Source: Poa pratensis (lineage: Eukaryota; Streptophyta; Magnoliopsida; Poales; Poaceae). From it: a DNA stretch of 64,000 nt. The DNA lies in the NCBI GenBank assembly GCA_947311845.1, contig CAMZMU010000080.1, positions 22,439,432 to 22,503,431 of the forward strand. Direction: 5' to 3'. Positions 47,429 through 62,869 of this stretch are shown here, one piece after another. Each line of letters opens with the position of its first letter. The first letter of the stretch is position 1. The notes beneath the pieces were generated by a model, which saw nothing but the letters and a program-made list of their open reading frames with translations, did no database searches and was not told the DNA's origin. The position numbers and the translations under genes were made by a program.

Positions 47429-49333
47429 TCAGTTGTTCATCTCGTCATCATCCTCATCCGGGAGGGGCATTGCCGCCGCAGCTGCTATCTCTGCATCAAT
47501 CCTGCACACACAAACACGAGTTTTTCAGCACAAGAGGAGGAAGGCAACATCACATGTATGCAGTTTCAGTAGAGCAAGCAGAAGTAGCAGTATTCAGAGC
47601 AGTGCATTGTTCACTCACCGTTGCTGCGCGACATGGTCGATGGTGACTTCTGCGGGGACGAGGGCAGGCTGCTCGACGAACTGAAGGTTCATGTCCCTGC
47701 AATCACATCCATATACATCGTGTTAATTGTTGACTGCTCAGAGTGATGAAATATTGTTGATTGTTCAGAATCAGCATATCATTTCTGTTTGTGCTCAAGA
47801 AGAATCTATGTAGCATTCAAATAGTTGTGGTTAAGGGGGTGCAGTGCAGCAAATACTTAGTTACCCTATGAGCTTCCTTGCAAGGTAGAGGAAAGGCTTC
47901 TCGAAGTTGTAGTTGCTCTTGGCTGAGATTTCGTAGTACTGGAGGCTCTTCTTCCAGTGGAAGGTCACCATCTTGGACTTCACCTGCCGGTTCTTCACGT
48001 CCACCTTGTTGCCGCACAGGACGATCGGGATGTTCTCGCACACCCTGATTGCAACAAATTATTTAGGAAAGTTCAAATTATTTAGGACGATTGAAGAAAC
48101 AAGAGCAAGGTGGAGACTTAAAAATATTCCAGGGGAGCAGAAGTTTTACCTGCAGATGTCCCTGTGCCAGGTGGGAACGTTCTTGTAGGTGAGGCGGGAG
48201 GTGACATCGAACATGATGATCGCGCAGTGGCCATGGATGCTGAAAAACAGCAGGAAAAGGGTAAGAATCCACCCTGTCAATGTGCACAAACCGAAAAAGT
48301 AGCAGAACAGGACATGAACCATTGTGTGACTGGCATCTTATTTGCTTTGCTGGAAATTACAAGCTCAGAACAAACAGACCAAATACAAGTAATCTAGTCA
48401 AACTTTCTAGGTGCTGCAAATGTTTGGGGTCACCAGTGATCTTGTAGAAGGTAGAACAGTTAATGTCCAAGGAGCAGGCAGAAAAAATGCAAATGTCTTC
48501 TAAGTACCAATGCACGTGGCTCATCCGTTTGAACATTATTTCTGAGCTTACTAATATGCAAAATCGTGATTACGGTAAGAGATTATCCAAATTAAAGTCT
48601 GAATCAACAACTTGGGCTACTTATTTTTTGCAACTAATCCAAGTGATCAATCGGAGATCATATCAAGTACGATTAATAATGTTGACAAACCAGTCCTGCA
48701 ATAGTAACTTAATCGGTGTCGATGTCACTATGACCAACAAATTGTTCGTTCCTAGACCAGGAATTTCAAGACCCGGTAAACTTTGCAGGTACTCATGCAT
48801 CTGAGTCTGAACCAATATCTACCATAGGTCGCACTCATTACATCACAGATTCGTCATAGATAATTGCGAGTAGATAATTGATTTGACGGTGTCTTACTAG
48901 TATCCGTCACGGAGGCCGCCGAACTTCTCCTGTCCGGCAGTGTCCCAGCAGGAGAACCTGATCTTGCCGTGGCTCGTGTGGAAGTCCAGCGGCCGCACCT
49001 CCACGCCGATCGTCGCTGCAAGACACCACGCACATCAACATTTACAGTGAGCAACAGGAACGCGAGACGCGACCAAGATCTGAAAGAGAAACGTAAACAG
49101 GCTCATCACTCACGTTCGTATTTCTTCTCGAACTCCCCGGTGACGTGCCTCTTCACGAACGTGGTCTTGCCGGTGCCGCCGTCGCCGACGAGGACGAGCT
49201 TCAAGTCCGCCACGTGCGGCTGGGTGTTGGCTGCCTGCGTTGGGTCGGAATCGAAAATCATCAAACTACATCAGCCAGGACAAGAGGAATTCGAAATCGA
49301 GACAAGAGGAAATCGAAAGAATCCACGCACCAT
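47429..49333 (-). CDS. RAN: Small GTPase Ran (Ran-3-like), nuclear transport
   Basis: Seven coding exons join in phase to 220 aa: 49331-49333, 49114-49234, 48898-49015, 48150-48239, 47865-48044, 47619-47696, 47429-47501. All introns are GT...AG. The first coding exon is only the ATG. All nucleotide-binding boxes are present: GDGGTGKT (P-loop), PTIGVEV (switch I), [10 protein letters not shown] (switch II), NKVD and ISAK, and the acidic C-terminus typical of Ran ([12 protein letters not shown]). [19 protein letters not shown] resembles the Ran-3 branch of grasses. Ran drives import and export through nuclear pores and spindle assembly by its GTP gradient. No damage is seen. A TATA box lies upstream. 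Confidence 0.95.
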
Positions 49334-49472
49334 TGGGCCGATCGAAGCCTCCGGAGCGAGTCGCCTGCTCGGAATCGAGGAGCGTCGGCGGACTGGACGG
49401 GGATCGGGTGGGGAGAGGCGGTGGATTCCGGCGCGTGTTTGAGGGAGGAGAGTTGGGGCGCCGGGCCGTGGT

Positions 49473-49480
49473 TTATATAT
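49473..49480 (-). promoter_or_regulatory. TATA box of the Ran gene
   Basis: ATATATAAAC on the minus strand about 140 bp before the ATG-bearing exon. Confidence 0.65.
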
Positions 49481-49539
49481 GGCGTTGTCTGCTTCGATCC
49501 TAAGCTACGGTTGCCGGTGGCCGCCATGGTGTAGCTTGA

Positions 49540-52500
49540 GATCTAAGCGGAGTTTTGGGCCGTTCGATGTGAACGGGCCTGTAATCCTGGCCGTCCATCT
49601 GTAACGGTCCATGGTTAGCCTGAGATCTAAGCTGTGTCTCTCTCACCGTACGCACGCGGCCCGCGCAGGTTTGGGAACGGAAACGGAAAGGCTGGAAAGG
49701 AAAAAAGCTTTGTTTTAGGCCGACCTACGCGATGGAATAGAGCCCAATAGTGCAGCTTAGCTAGCTAGCACCGCCTATTAAGCTTATTTTTTTAATGTTT
49801 TGATATTGCATATGTTCATTAAATCGCTCACAAGATTGTTGTGAAAGCACACGTCTGATTTTGCAACTTATTCCGGGCGGCCGTTACAAGTTCCCCTTAC
49901 ATCGATTTTTTTCGATGTTGCGTACGTTCTTCCAAATTGTAACAAACACATATTTTTTTATTGCAAAATCACAAGTCATATGTTGCAAGGTTTTCTGAAC
50001 GTTTTGCAAATCTGTGTATAGTTTCGTTTTTCGATGATATTTTTACGTGCTTTTACAAATGTTGTAAACACGTTTTGTTTTGCCATAGCTTGTGTTATTT
50101 GTTACAATAGTGGTGATTTGTTGTTGCAAATAAATCTTCGGCAAAACATTTATTGCTTGGCCACTTTTTAGTTGCTACAAATTTATGCCTTTTGTTGTAA
50201 CAGTTTGTGATTTTTGTTGCAAAACAATCTGCAGCAAACAATTGTTGTGTAACCACCTTTTTTGTAGCATTATTTGTATTCAAAATGTTGCGACGATTTT
50301 GTTGCAATACTATATTTTTTTTGTATACACATGGGACGAGATATTTTGTTGCGATACTCGGCATTTTGTTGCGATGTTGGGGTAAATCATCAGAGTGGCA
50401 TTTGTGCTAGTGAAACTGCTACATAGTGTGGTTTGTTTCGTGAAATCGTGAAGGGCTAAAATGTAAAGAGCGCTGCACTGATTCTGGGTCGAGATATTTT
50501 TTGCGACGACCTAGGGCTAAACGTATGATGGAGATCCAATGGTGGCAAAGGGGACCTAGACTTGGGTGGTCTAGGCCGACCAGCGCCTACCAACCGTCGG
50601 CTGGAAATGTGTAGCCTCGTCTTGACGCAGACCGACGTTGACCAAGTGACCAGGAGGGTTTCTGGCTTTCTCCCTCCGCCTTGACCCTTTTTTTTGAACT
50701 AGGGTCTTCGAGGGCTTGAGAATAGTTTACTTCCTCCGTTTCATCCAAATCAAAATAGAAATAATATTTTGTATTAAGCATATTTTTTATATAGATATGT
50801 AAGTGAATAATAAAAATAAGGAAAACTAATTTTCAAGACAATTCTTTTGTAATTTTTTATCTAACAAACCAAAATAGTTTTTATCGGCGGTCTTGGTACT
50901 TGGTGAACTATTTTTCAAGAGAAATCTAAATGTATACATTTTTACCCTCTTCTTTTAAGATTATAGATGTGTGTATTTTTGTTAGGAAAAAGATTGAACT
51001 AATAATTACTCTTTTGATATGCAAATTTGTGGCACGAAATTGATATCACTAAATTCATATTCGGAACAACTAGCCAATAAATATGATTTAGTACCATATA
51101 AACAATGTGTTAATTGAGAAAATGTGGATCAAAATCTTGCCTTCAGAAAGAAAATATGGCTTATATTTCAGAGCATTATCTAACAAACCTAAATAGCTAA
51201 TATTTAATTAGTGGTGGGATATAGCATGGTAACTATAACAAATCTTAAGTTTGGAGAAGGGAATTTATTGGCAGATCATAAAATTGTGTTCATAATTATA
51301 CATCGGCAGTTACTTTTGTGTTTTTGTACTAGTTTTTTTTTTGTAGCAATTGATCCAACTTTATTGCTAACAAACTTAAAAGAATGTATAACTAACATTC
51401 ATAATAAAACTAAGAAGCACATCGAGGTTCCTCAACGTACTTATGCCTATTTTACTCTTTTGCATCTAAACGTTCCACCATGGCTTGCGTAAACAACCGA
51501 CATAAGACCAAACATGCACAAAATGAAAGGAGGTTAGGTTTTGAAGAGACGCATGAATCATTCGCCTTAACAGGTGCGAACGTAAGGTTACAAAACATAC
51601 TCTAGCTAAGGACACACCCACTACAATGCAAGTTGTCGAGTTGTTGCTTCAACGTCGTGTCGTTGGTGAAGAAAATTGTGATGGTGAAAGATCATAAGCA
51701 CATGATTCTCATTTAAAAAAAACACGACACCACCTCATCGTTATCAATAGCAAGACAGGTCGAAACACCAGACTACACAACAAGGCTCTCCAATGTCGGA
51801 TGCATGTGCCATGATGAGTGCACCACCATGATGTGAATAGATTCGTAGGACTTCTCTATTTTATACTACTTGACTTCACCACCGTCACCAAGAACACACT
51901 AATGTAGGGTTTAGTAAAAAAATACCAAAAATTCTCTCTAACGTAATGGTGGTTTTCCTCTCTCGATGCCGGAGGGACCACCACAGACAGGAGGGAATCG
52001 TGAACACGGAGAGGAACCGAGATTCTCTCCTCCGACAATTAAGATTTTGCTCCTCACTTTTCTCTTGTGCTTTAATGATGGATTGATTATAGCGATGATA
52101 TATCTATAATAGCATTCCCTATGTTCCAAACTATAATAATCCTTCCATTCCAAATAACAAGTTTATCGACAAAACATGAACATCTACAATACCAAATATA
52201 TATCGATAGATCTACCATCAGGTTTGTTATTATAGTGTATTTATTCAATATTGTAAACTATTATTTTGTTTCATATATTTGGTCAAACTTAGTAAATTTT
52301 GACTTTTAACTTAATTTATATGTATTATATTTAGAATGGAGGGGTACTTGTTTCGGGTTATGGCTTGAGATCATTCTAGTGTTTGCATAGTTTTTACTAT
52401 TTCTATCTCAACTAAACAAATTTTAGTAAGTAAAATAAGTGCGCACACGTTTCGCCGAATCTAATACTGTTCGTTTGCACGAAAATTAATCGTTGAAAAG

Positions 52501-52555
52501 GAAAAAAAGGCATGTGTGTTCGCTGGTCAGCCATGTCAAACGACACACTCATATA
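49540..52555. other. Intergenic; TTGTTGCAA-rich segment, no gene recognised
   Basis: 49900-50400 is enriched in TTGTTGC(A/G)A and TTTTGCAA motifs, loosely repeated. Flanking TTAGGCCGACCTACGC (about 49716) and GGTCTAGGCCGACCAGCGC (about 50569) share TAGGCCGACC in direct orientation. 50650-52130 is AT-rich with no gene. 52130-52350 has decayed Stowaway-like ends (ATCCTTCCATTCCAAATAAC and TTTAGAATGGAGGGGTA). Confidence 0.45.
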
Positions 52556-52720
52556 TACTCCCTCCGTTTTTTAATATAAGATGTTTTAGGTGTTGCACAT
52601 GTTGTCTAGATACATACTAAATTGAGTGAACATGCACGCTAATACATGTCTACATACATTTGTGTACATGTGCATGTGGATAAATGCTAAAACATCTTAT
52701 ATTAAAAAACGGAGGGAGTA
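52556..52720. mobile_element. Stowaway MITE, complete
   Basis: TACTCCCTCCGTTTTTTAAT to ATTAAAAAACGGAGGGAGTA with inverted arms including ATAAGATGTTTTAG / CTAAAACATCTTAT; TA at both ends. It ends 58 bp from the stop of the RING-H2 gene. Confidence 0.95.
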
Positions 52721-52777
52721 TACACTAAGCTTGTACACTCAAATAAAAACAACTAAACCGGCAAGTCAAAAAAAAAA

Positions 52778-53424
52778 CTAAACCGGTGGCAACGCCTCAT
52801 CCGGCGACTCGGGCGCCTCTTCCGGCTCCGAAGCTTTCGCCGTCACCGTCGTCGGCTGCAGCGAGATAACGCACCGGCACATTGGGCACGTCCTGTGGGA
52901 GTGCAGCCACATGTCGATGCACTCCACGTGGAAAATGTGCCTGCACGCCGGCAGCTGCCGCACCATCTCGCCGCCGTGCACGCCCTCCAGGCACACCGGG
53001 CACACCACCACGCAGCTCGGGACCGCCTCCTCGCCGTCGACGCCACCGCTGTCGCCTTCCTCCAGCGGGCAAATGAACGCGAACGCCGGTGGCGCGTCCG
53101 CGGAGCGCACGCGGGCCCGCCTTGTGATCTGGCCGTCAGAGCGAGCACCGCGCTTGCCGGCCTTCCCGTGCGTCGACGGCGAATCCACGACGTCCTGGGC
53201 GCGAAGCAGCCGAGGACAACAAGCAGCAGCGCGGCCGTGACGGCGAAGGCGCCGGCCTTCAGGAAGCTAGCGGTGGCGGCGAGCACGCAGCAGAACAGGA
53301 GGATGGCCATGCAGGCGACAGCGATGCCGAAGAAGGCTCGGGGCCTGGTGACGCCGTCGTCGACATTGACGTCGCGGGAGCGGGAGCGGGAGCTCGCCGA
53401 GAGTCTTGGGTAGAGGTTGAGCAT
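52778..53424 (-). pseudogene. RING-H2 finger protein, ATL-type E3 ubiquitin ligase, with one frameshift
   Basis: The first half (53424 to about 53200) encodes a start Met, a Ser/Arg-rich N-terminus and two hydrophobic segments (AFFGIAVACMAILLFCCVLA; AFAVTAALLLVVLGCFA). The second half, in another frame (about 53190 to stop 52778-52780), encodes the acidic linker and a complete RING-H2: CPVC, then LPACRHIFHVECIDMWLHSH and CPMC, with the Pro before the third Cys and the Trp typical of ATLs. ATLs are intronless membrane E3 ligases with exactly this order, so the halves belong to one gene split by a one-base shift near 53190-53200. It could be a sequence error, an inactive allele, or a gene starting at the internal Met 53188 without membrane anchor. 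Confidence 0.85.
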
Positions 53425-53551
53425 GGTGAGCTGAGGGTCTGTGCTAGTGTGATGCGTCGTGTTTGCTTGTTGGTAGTGCTCGATCGTTAGCTTGATCGGG
53501 ATTCAGGAAGGAAGTTCAGGATGCGATGCTGCTACCAACGTTTTCGCGGCA

Positions 53552-53558
53552 ATATATA
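53552..53558 (-). promoter_or_regulatory. TATA box of the RING-H2 gene
   Basis: ACTATATATT on the minus strand, about 130 bp upstream of the ATG at 53424. Confidence 0.6.
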
Positions 53559-53559
53559 G

Positions 53560-54344
53560 TGTTCGATCTGCTCGAAGGATTTGGCGTCACGCTGCTGCCG
53601 TAGTCTGATTTTTTAAACCGATGGACTAATGGAGTGATGGTCTTTCTGCTCTTAGTTACTGCCTCACGGCAGGATAGAAAATTGTGCGGTGTTGCCTTGA
53701 CGTGTTGACTCCGTGGTGTCCAGACGTCCGGCAATTGCAGAACGGGCACGGCTCAATTCCTTAATCCGGTGTGCTATCATAAAATATCGTTCTTGTGTTT
53801 TCGTACTCCCGCGACTATCAAAATCTGGCAATCAAGTAAAGATGTTGTAATTGGTTAGAGGAAATTAACTGAAACAGACTAAACAACGAAGATCCTGATA
53901 CGAAGAAAAGTTAAATTTACTCGAAAGTATTTGTCTCTAGCGCAGATATTTTGCATCTCGACATCTCATTAACAGGGGAATTTCGAAGAGGCGTGCAAGG
54001 CTGTCTACTCGGTGCTCCAACACCGAGAGTAAAGACGAGCTTGAGAAAACCACCTAACTAAAATACCTCAACAAGAACCTTCGGGTACCTAGTCTCGGTG
54101 TTAGAATTATAGAACAACTCAACCGCCCAGTGCAAAGCACAACACAGCATTGCAGTCCGTCCTCCTCGGCACAACATCTTTATGGAGAAGTTAACATACA
54201 TTACAAGCAAAGCTTATTGTTTACATCTCTCATCTCCTGATAACCCAATAAAGAAATTCAACCTGAAGACTGCTGCAGGATATACTGTAAGTTACAGTAT
54301 TTGAGATAAATCGAGAATAACACAGCTCATCTGACAGCGTGCCG
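53560..54344. other. Spacer between RING-H2 and RPT6 genes
   Basis: No repeat or gene recognised; the part next to 54344 probably contains the RPT6 3' UTR. Confidence 0.4.
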
Positions 54345-57364
<3,020 letters not shown>

Positions 57365-57479
57365 CGGGTCTCCTCCGCCGCCCTGTTCGTTCGAGTCGAC
57401 TCGGGTTCGCGTGTTGTGAGGAGCGAGCGAGCTTCTTTGGTTCCTCGGGGGACGGGTGTGCCGTATATGACGAGCTGAT

Positions 57480-59630
57480 CGCCGTGTGGCCCGATACGGT
57501 TCGGGTTTACTCCGTAGGGGAAAATATCCAGTGATCCAATCCCTCATCTGATCCCCTGCTCCTGGACCATGTGGTTCGTTAGATCTAGGACTGAGGGAGA
57601 GGATGAACTCACTTGTTTATTTGCATCTGGCCCCTTAAAACATTTGCGCCTAGCCCCTAAAGTTTGACAGGTTCTTGCAAATCGCCGCTTTCATCTAGGA
57701 TTCAAAATCCGACTGCTCTCAGCCTCGGCGACCTCGCCATTGATCCGGTCCAGCCCCGGCGACCCTGCCATTGATCTGGTCCAGGCCCGAACACGCCACC
57801 ACCCCGCAAGATGTACCACGGCTGGACCTGTACGGAACCTCCCCACCCCTCAAGGTGCGACCGGCGCGGCAGCCGGCGGCCGGAGCATACTCGCCGCCGT
57901 GACCTGTACTGGAGGTCGAAATTAATGGCGGTCCTGTTCTATTCTGCATGGAGCTCATACACGTGTGAGTCACTTCATGATGGTATGCACTTCAAACGCC
58001 CATTTTGTTCTTGAAGAAGCTCCGGCAAAACAATTTGCTGGTACTGGTAGGCTTTGGCTCTGATATATAATATCTTCTTCCATTGCCACACCATATATTT
58101 TCTTAATATAATACACTTATTATTAGTTTGTTTGAATCTGCAGTTCTCCAATTTCGAATTTGTACCTACCATTTTCGGAAGTACATATTTGACATGTTCG
58201 TTTGCTACCGATCCACTTCTTTACCTATTTGAAAGTTAATTTCAGTACTTCTGATGCAGAGAGAGATTTAAAAGTTTGCATGTCCATTTGATTTCTAGGT
58301 TGATAGATAATCATTTGAAAAAAATTAACTTTGTTCAAATTTCTACAAAGGAAGATAATCATTTGAAACTCTAAAGGAACTACTCTGTATTTCTGGCCTA
58401 CTCTAATGTTGGTTCCTCTCCTATTCTGTTATAAGACCACATTTATCTACTCTAATGTTGGTTCCTCTCTTATTCTGTAAATAAATATATGTATCTCTCT
58501 TTTGATAGTATTATTTTAATTACCTAACGTCATCTTGTATTATTTGTAAGTTATCTTGGTTTCGTATACAGGACGGAGTTACAAATTGGTGCACACACAT
58601 CTTCATTGACATCTTTGAATTCTAAATTCTTCATTTGAACCCCTGAACACCACAAGATGCAAAGAGATGGGCTCGAGACGTGCCAAAACTTCCAAAATGA
58701 GCTACTCGAGAAGGACAAGCAGGAAACGGAGAACTCCCTTCTGTTTCACTGATTACTTTTCCCAAAAGCTCCATTTATTTATTTATTCCACCAGATGGCC
58801 TCTCCATTGTGTAATTCATTTGTGGTGATGCTCACATAGTTACATATTGTAGTGTCAGGTCCTACATGTAATGGAATCAGTTAAATTTGTCTATGTAAAT
58901 TTGTTAATGCGAAATTTTCAACTCCATGTGTAAAAAGAAGCAGCCATCAGCTTCATACTTCGTATGATTAGTACTAGTCATTTTACAGCTTCAATTTTCA
59001 ACGTATACTAATCCCCTTGGTCTGTGCCCAGGCTTCCAATCTTTTATTGGTCTGTACAGAAACATAGCAACGAAAATGAAGCCGAAGTACATGCTACATC
59101 CTCTAGCTAAAGGCATGGCTGGTACATCAGGCATGTGCACTACCAACCAGGTCACATTACATTACTTCACACACATTATCAGCAAGACATGGCATATTTC
59201 ATTCATTGATAGCATCAAACGGTCAGTGCAAATAAAAGATCAAGTCAAGGTGCGCCACATGCTGCCATCTTTGTCTTTGAAGTACGACGATCTTCCAGTA
59301 GTATATATTTACAAGGGTACCATCTAGCCACAAGCTTACATTAACTAAACCAAACAACTTCACTACAATCATTTGATGAGTCAGTTCTCCTTGCACTCCA
59401 TCTAAGCTAGATACGGATAGAACAACATGCCTACAAGAAAAAGAAAATTAGAGCAAGGTAATCAAGTTTTTTAAAAGCATGTGAAAATTAAAAATGAGGG
59501 GATTTCACCTTTATGAATGTCGCACCATCTAATTCTCCAGGTACAATCTGTTGTTCCTTGACCTATATTACCATGTAAACAAAATGTTCAAGCACGAGGC
59601 AATTATATGCGAGACACAACAAGTTGGGTT
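57480..59630. other. Intergenic, with two small duplications
   Basis: CGGCGACC(T/C)(C/T)GCCATTGATC(C/T)GGTCCAG occurs twice in tandem (57726-57789), and CTACTCTAATGTTGGTTCCTCTC twice (58399 and 58450). No gene is recognised. The end near 59630 probably includes the 3' UTR of the FAR1-related gene; an exon-like piece flanked by TATAG and GTGAAA (59515-59565, minus) suggests alternative 3' splicing. Confidence 0.4.
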
Positions 59631-59636
59631 ATAGAC

Positions 59637-62600
59637 TCACCTCTTTTTCCTTTTTCCATTTGTTGACCCCTGCTTCATCTTTGTGACACTTCCTTTGGTG
59701 TGTGCGATTGCTGGTGGATGGATACTGATCTCACTTGGAAATGATGCTCCAATAAACGACTCAAATTCTTGGGTCTTTGAAGGCTGGCCGTCTATTCCCA
59801 TATGCAAAACATGGTCAACAACATCAGCAATACCCTTATGCAAATATGTCATCTTCTCCTCGCAATGTTTTGCAGCCATCATGCCCATATTGAACTTAGT
59901 GCATGTATCAGAGTAAAGTCGCTTAATGGCGGGTGGAAGGAATTTAGTTGTCCCTTGAAGGACATCACCATTTGCGTCAATCACCACCTTCTTTGTAGCA
60001 ATTTTTGTCCACCTCTCGAGAACATAATGACTTGGAATCTCATTCAATCTCTCTCTCTTAAGCACAATGATGATGTGAGAACAAGGTATACCCACAGATT
60101 CAAACAATCTACACGAACAATGTGCAACTTTGGTTCTAGTGTTATACAACACCTCTCTAACCTTGCCACTTAAATCAGAAATACGTGTGGTCTGTACCTC
60201 ACCATCTTGTTCTATTGACACAACATCACGCCTGTCCCTAGCAGCAACCACCTCATCCTGAAATAGCTGAAAGATAGTATGAGTATAGACATCCCTAGCA
60301 TGAATCTCGATGCTCCAAGTAGTCTCTAATACCGGGAGTGTATGGATGGTGTTATTGTCATCCTCCAATTCCTTTTGACGCTGTTCTTCAATGGCAGTTT
60401 CAAATCTTATCCAAAACTCAAGCAACGAAAGTCGACGGTTCACAAAGTGACCAAAGAAAGCATTCTCACTCTCAGACCTTGATGTAGTCCGCAATAACCC
60501 AGCAAGGAATACATCTTTGAAGTATGCGGGTATCCATGATTGACGAATCGCAAACTTACTATTCAACCATGTGTTGTCTTCTAATCCATATTGTGAAATT
60601 ACTGAGGACCACTTTTCCTCAAATTCATCTGGAGTCTCCGAACGCCAAACACATGTATTAAATTGTCTACGAAAATTTTCATCTTCAAATATATCCTGAC
60701 CAACATTCTGCCTTACTTTGTAGAGAATATGCCACATGCAAAGTCTATGTACAGTGTGAGGTAACACTTCTTTGATTGCAGCTTTCATGCTTTGGTCCTC
60801 ATCAGTAATGATAAGTTTAGGCGCAACACCTCCCATTGCTGTTAGAAAGGTCTTGAATAACCATTTGTACGACCAAATCTTCTCATGACATACAAATGCA
60901 GCACCAAATGTAACACAAGCCTTGTGATGGTTCACACCGGTGAAAGGAACAAAAACTAGATTGTACTGATTTGTTTTATATGTGGAATCAAATGACATTA
61001 TCTCACCAAATAGTGCATAGTTCTTTCTGCATGTACCATCAGCCCAGAAAATGTGTGTTAACTTGTCCTCCCCATCAAGTTCATAATCAAAAAAGAAACT
61101 TGGATTGATCCTTTGCTTACTTTTCATAGCATCAATGATTGTCTGCGCATCTGCATCTTTAACCATCTCATTGAAATCACGGCCAAAATTCTGCAAATCA
61201 CGTTTAGTGCATCCAACCTTGTCTTGTCCATCCTTCTGTGCAGTCATGAAGCGATATGTTTGGCAAGGGCCCATCAATGCTTTGCGACATGTAAAAAATG
61301 TGCTCCTCAATTCACTGCTGACTTCCCTGTTAGATCTGAGGAACTGTTTCTTACTCGGCGAGACAAGCTGATGCGTGTGCTGACGGACGAATCGGGCAAC
61401 CACATACTTGCCATCATCTCTTTTCTTGAAGCAAATCCTGGCCTCACAACCACACCTAGTTAGCCTCACTTTCCTCCTAGGTTTATTGACATTATCTTTC
61501 AGTACATTTTTTTCCTCCCTCCATCCTTGCTTGCACATACAAAACGCTTCCACACTGGTAAACCATCACCCCCCTTGTGTTGAGTAAATCTACGAACTGA
61601 AAACCCAGCCTCATGAGCATAACGTGTGTAGAACACCTCACCATCCTCCCATTTATCAAAGACCATGCCAATTGTGGGCTGCAAGCTATCATCACACTCA
61701 GGCTCGTATGTTGATCTCTGGACACGGAAAATAAAATGTCATTTGTATGCTCAGATTTGGTGCTTCTGTACTGAAAATGGAATGATACTTACACATATCG
61801 GCAGGCTACTTGTTTTCTTTGGTGTAGTGTAACTATGTCCACCGCATGAACCAAAGTACTTTGCGTCCTTCCATAATTCAAGAAGAATAAGTAAATGATA
61901 AGTTACAACAAGGCACAATTATCTTATTCACCAAAGTATTTACCGTGAAACAGCTGTTGGCATCATCTTCAAGCGCAACTGGAGTAGTAGATCCTACGCT
62001 CTGACCAATACTCTCCATCGGCTGCAGCATGGACTGCTGCTTGGTGCAAATAAAATATGCAAACAATTATTTACATATCATCTGATAGTACACTGCTGGA
62101 ATATGCAAAACTGTGAACCTTAACAATGCCGACAAGTAGCTATAACTGGCATCGGATGTTACATGCACCAGTAAAATAAGGAATTAAAATGGCATGAACT
62201 TGTACACCAGCAGTCCCAGTATACTGCACACAATGATTTTTTTCTGCAGACTTTCATAACCTATTTCCATTAGAAATTGTTAACACAAAAGACCCAGATT
62301 GTCGTAAGCTATTTCCATATGAGAAATTCATTTCCCCATCAGGATTTCTGCAGAGGCATTCATCATAGCGGGATTGCAATGACTGACTGCCACATTGTAG
62401 AGAACAATTCGCAAAACAATCATACAAAATGTTTGGATGAACATTATCATATTAGGATGAACAACAAACATACCTTGGCTGCTCTGATCTGTGTACCGCT
62501 TCCTGATGAACCGGCTGCAAGAAAACGTGGAGCACAAATCTGATTTGGTTCAGGACCGCCGATGGATGAGGAAGCATCACAGTTGGAGGCGGCGGATCGA

Positions 62601-62866
62601 GCTCCGACCGCTACAGCAGGCACAGATAGATTGATCTGTACCGCCAAATCGAGCTCAGCTGGAGGCGGCGATTGGACCTGTGCCATGGAAGCTGGCGGCG
62701 ATTGGACCTGTGCCATGGAAGCTGGCGGCGGTGCGACATGCTCCATGGTAGACGGCGGAGGTGGGACATGCACCATGGTAGCCGGCGAGCTGCGGTGGTG
62801 GCCGGCGGGACTGACGAACCCTAGTTGTCTGATTCTATTTCTTCGAATCAAAGAGAAGGGGAACAA
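59637..62866 (-). pseudogene. FAR1-RELATED SEQUENCE (FHY3/FAR1 family) gene with one frameshift
   Basis: Exons 62474-62776 (start ATG 62776; an upstream ATG at 62866 is possible), 61944-62033, 61793-61867 and 59637-61717 join in phase with GT...AG introns. The N-terminus is Pro/Ser-rich with a 30-bp coding repeat. The FAR1 DNA-binding domain starts PTIGMVFDKWEDGEVFYTRY and would continue VWKRFVCA then KQGWREEKN, but one base is missing near 61533, so the frame must shift. Downstream come the MULE transposase-like domain (IMSFDSTYKTN, LIITDEDQSM) and a SWIM zinc finger (CSCRLFESVGIPCSH), then a basic tail. FAR1 proteins are MULE-derived transcription factors of light signalling. It is about 850 aa in the restored reading order. 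No terminal inverted repeats were seen, so it reads as a domesticated gene. Confidence 0.85.
62671..62790. repeat. 30-bp tandem repeat, four units, within the first exon of the FAR1-related gene
   Basis: Units of GGCGGCGATTGGACCTGTGC CATGGAAGCT type: the first two identical, the third and fourth diverged. They encode about ten residues each (PPASMAQVQS, PPSTMEHVAP). Confidence 0.9.
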
Positions 62867-62869
62867 AAC

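Noticed and set aside
59076..59327. 83-codon plus-strand frame as a gene
   Set aside because: No recognised family, no splice context, and it lies in the likely 3' region of the minus-strand FAR1-related gene.
59637..62866. FAR1-related gene as an autonomous MULE transposon
   Set aside because: No long terminal inverted repeats or 9-bp duplications were seen around it, and it has host-type multi-exon structure.
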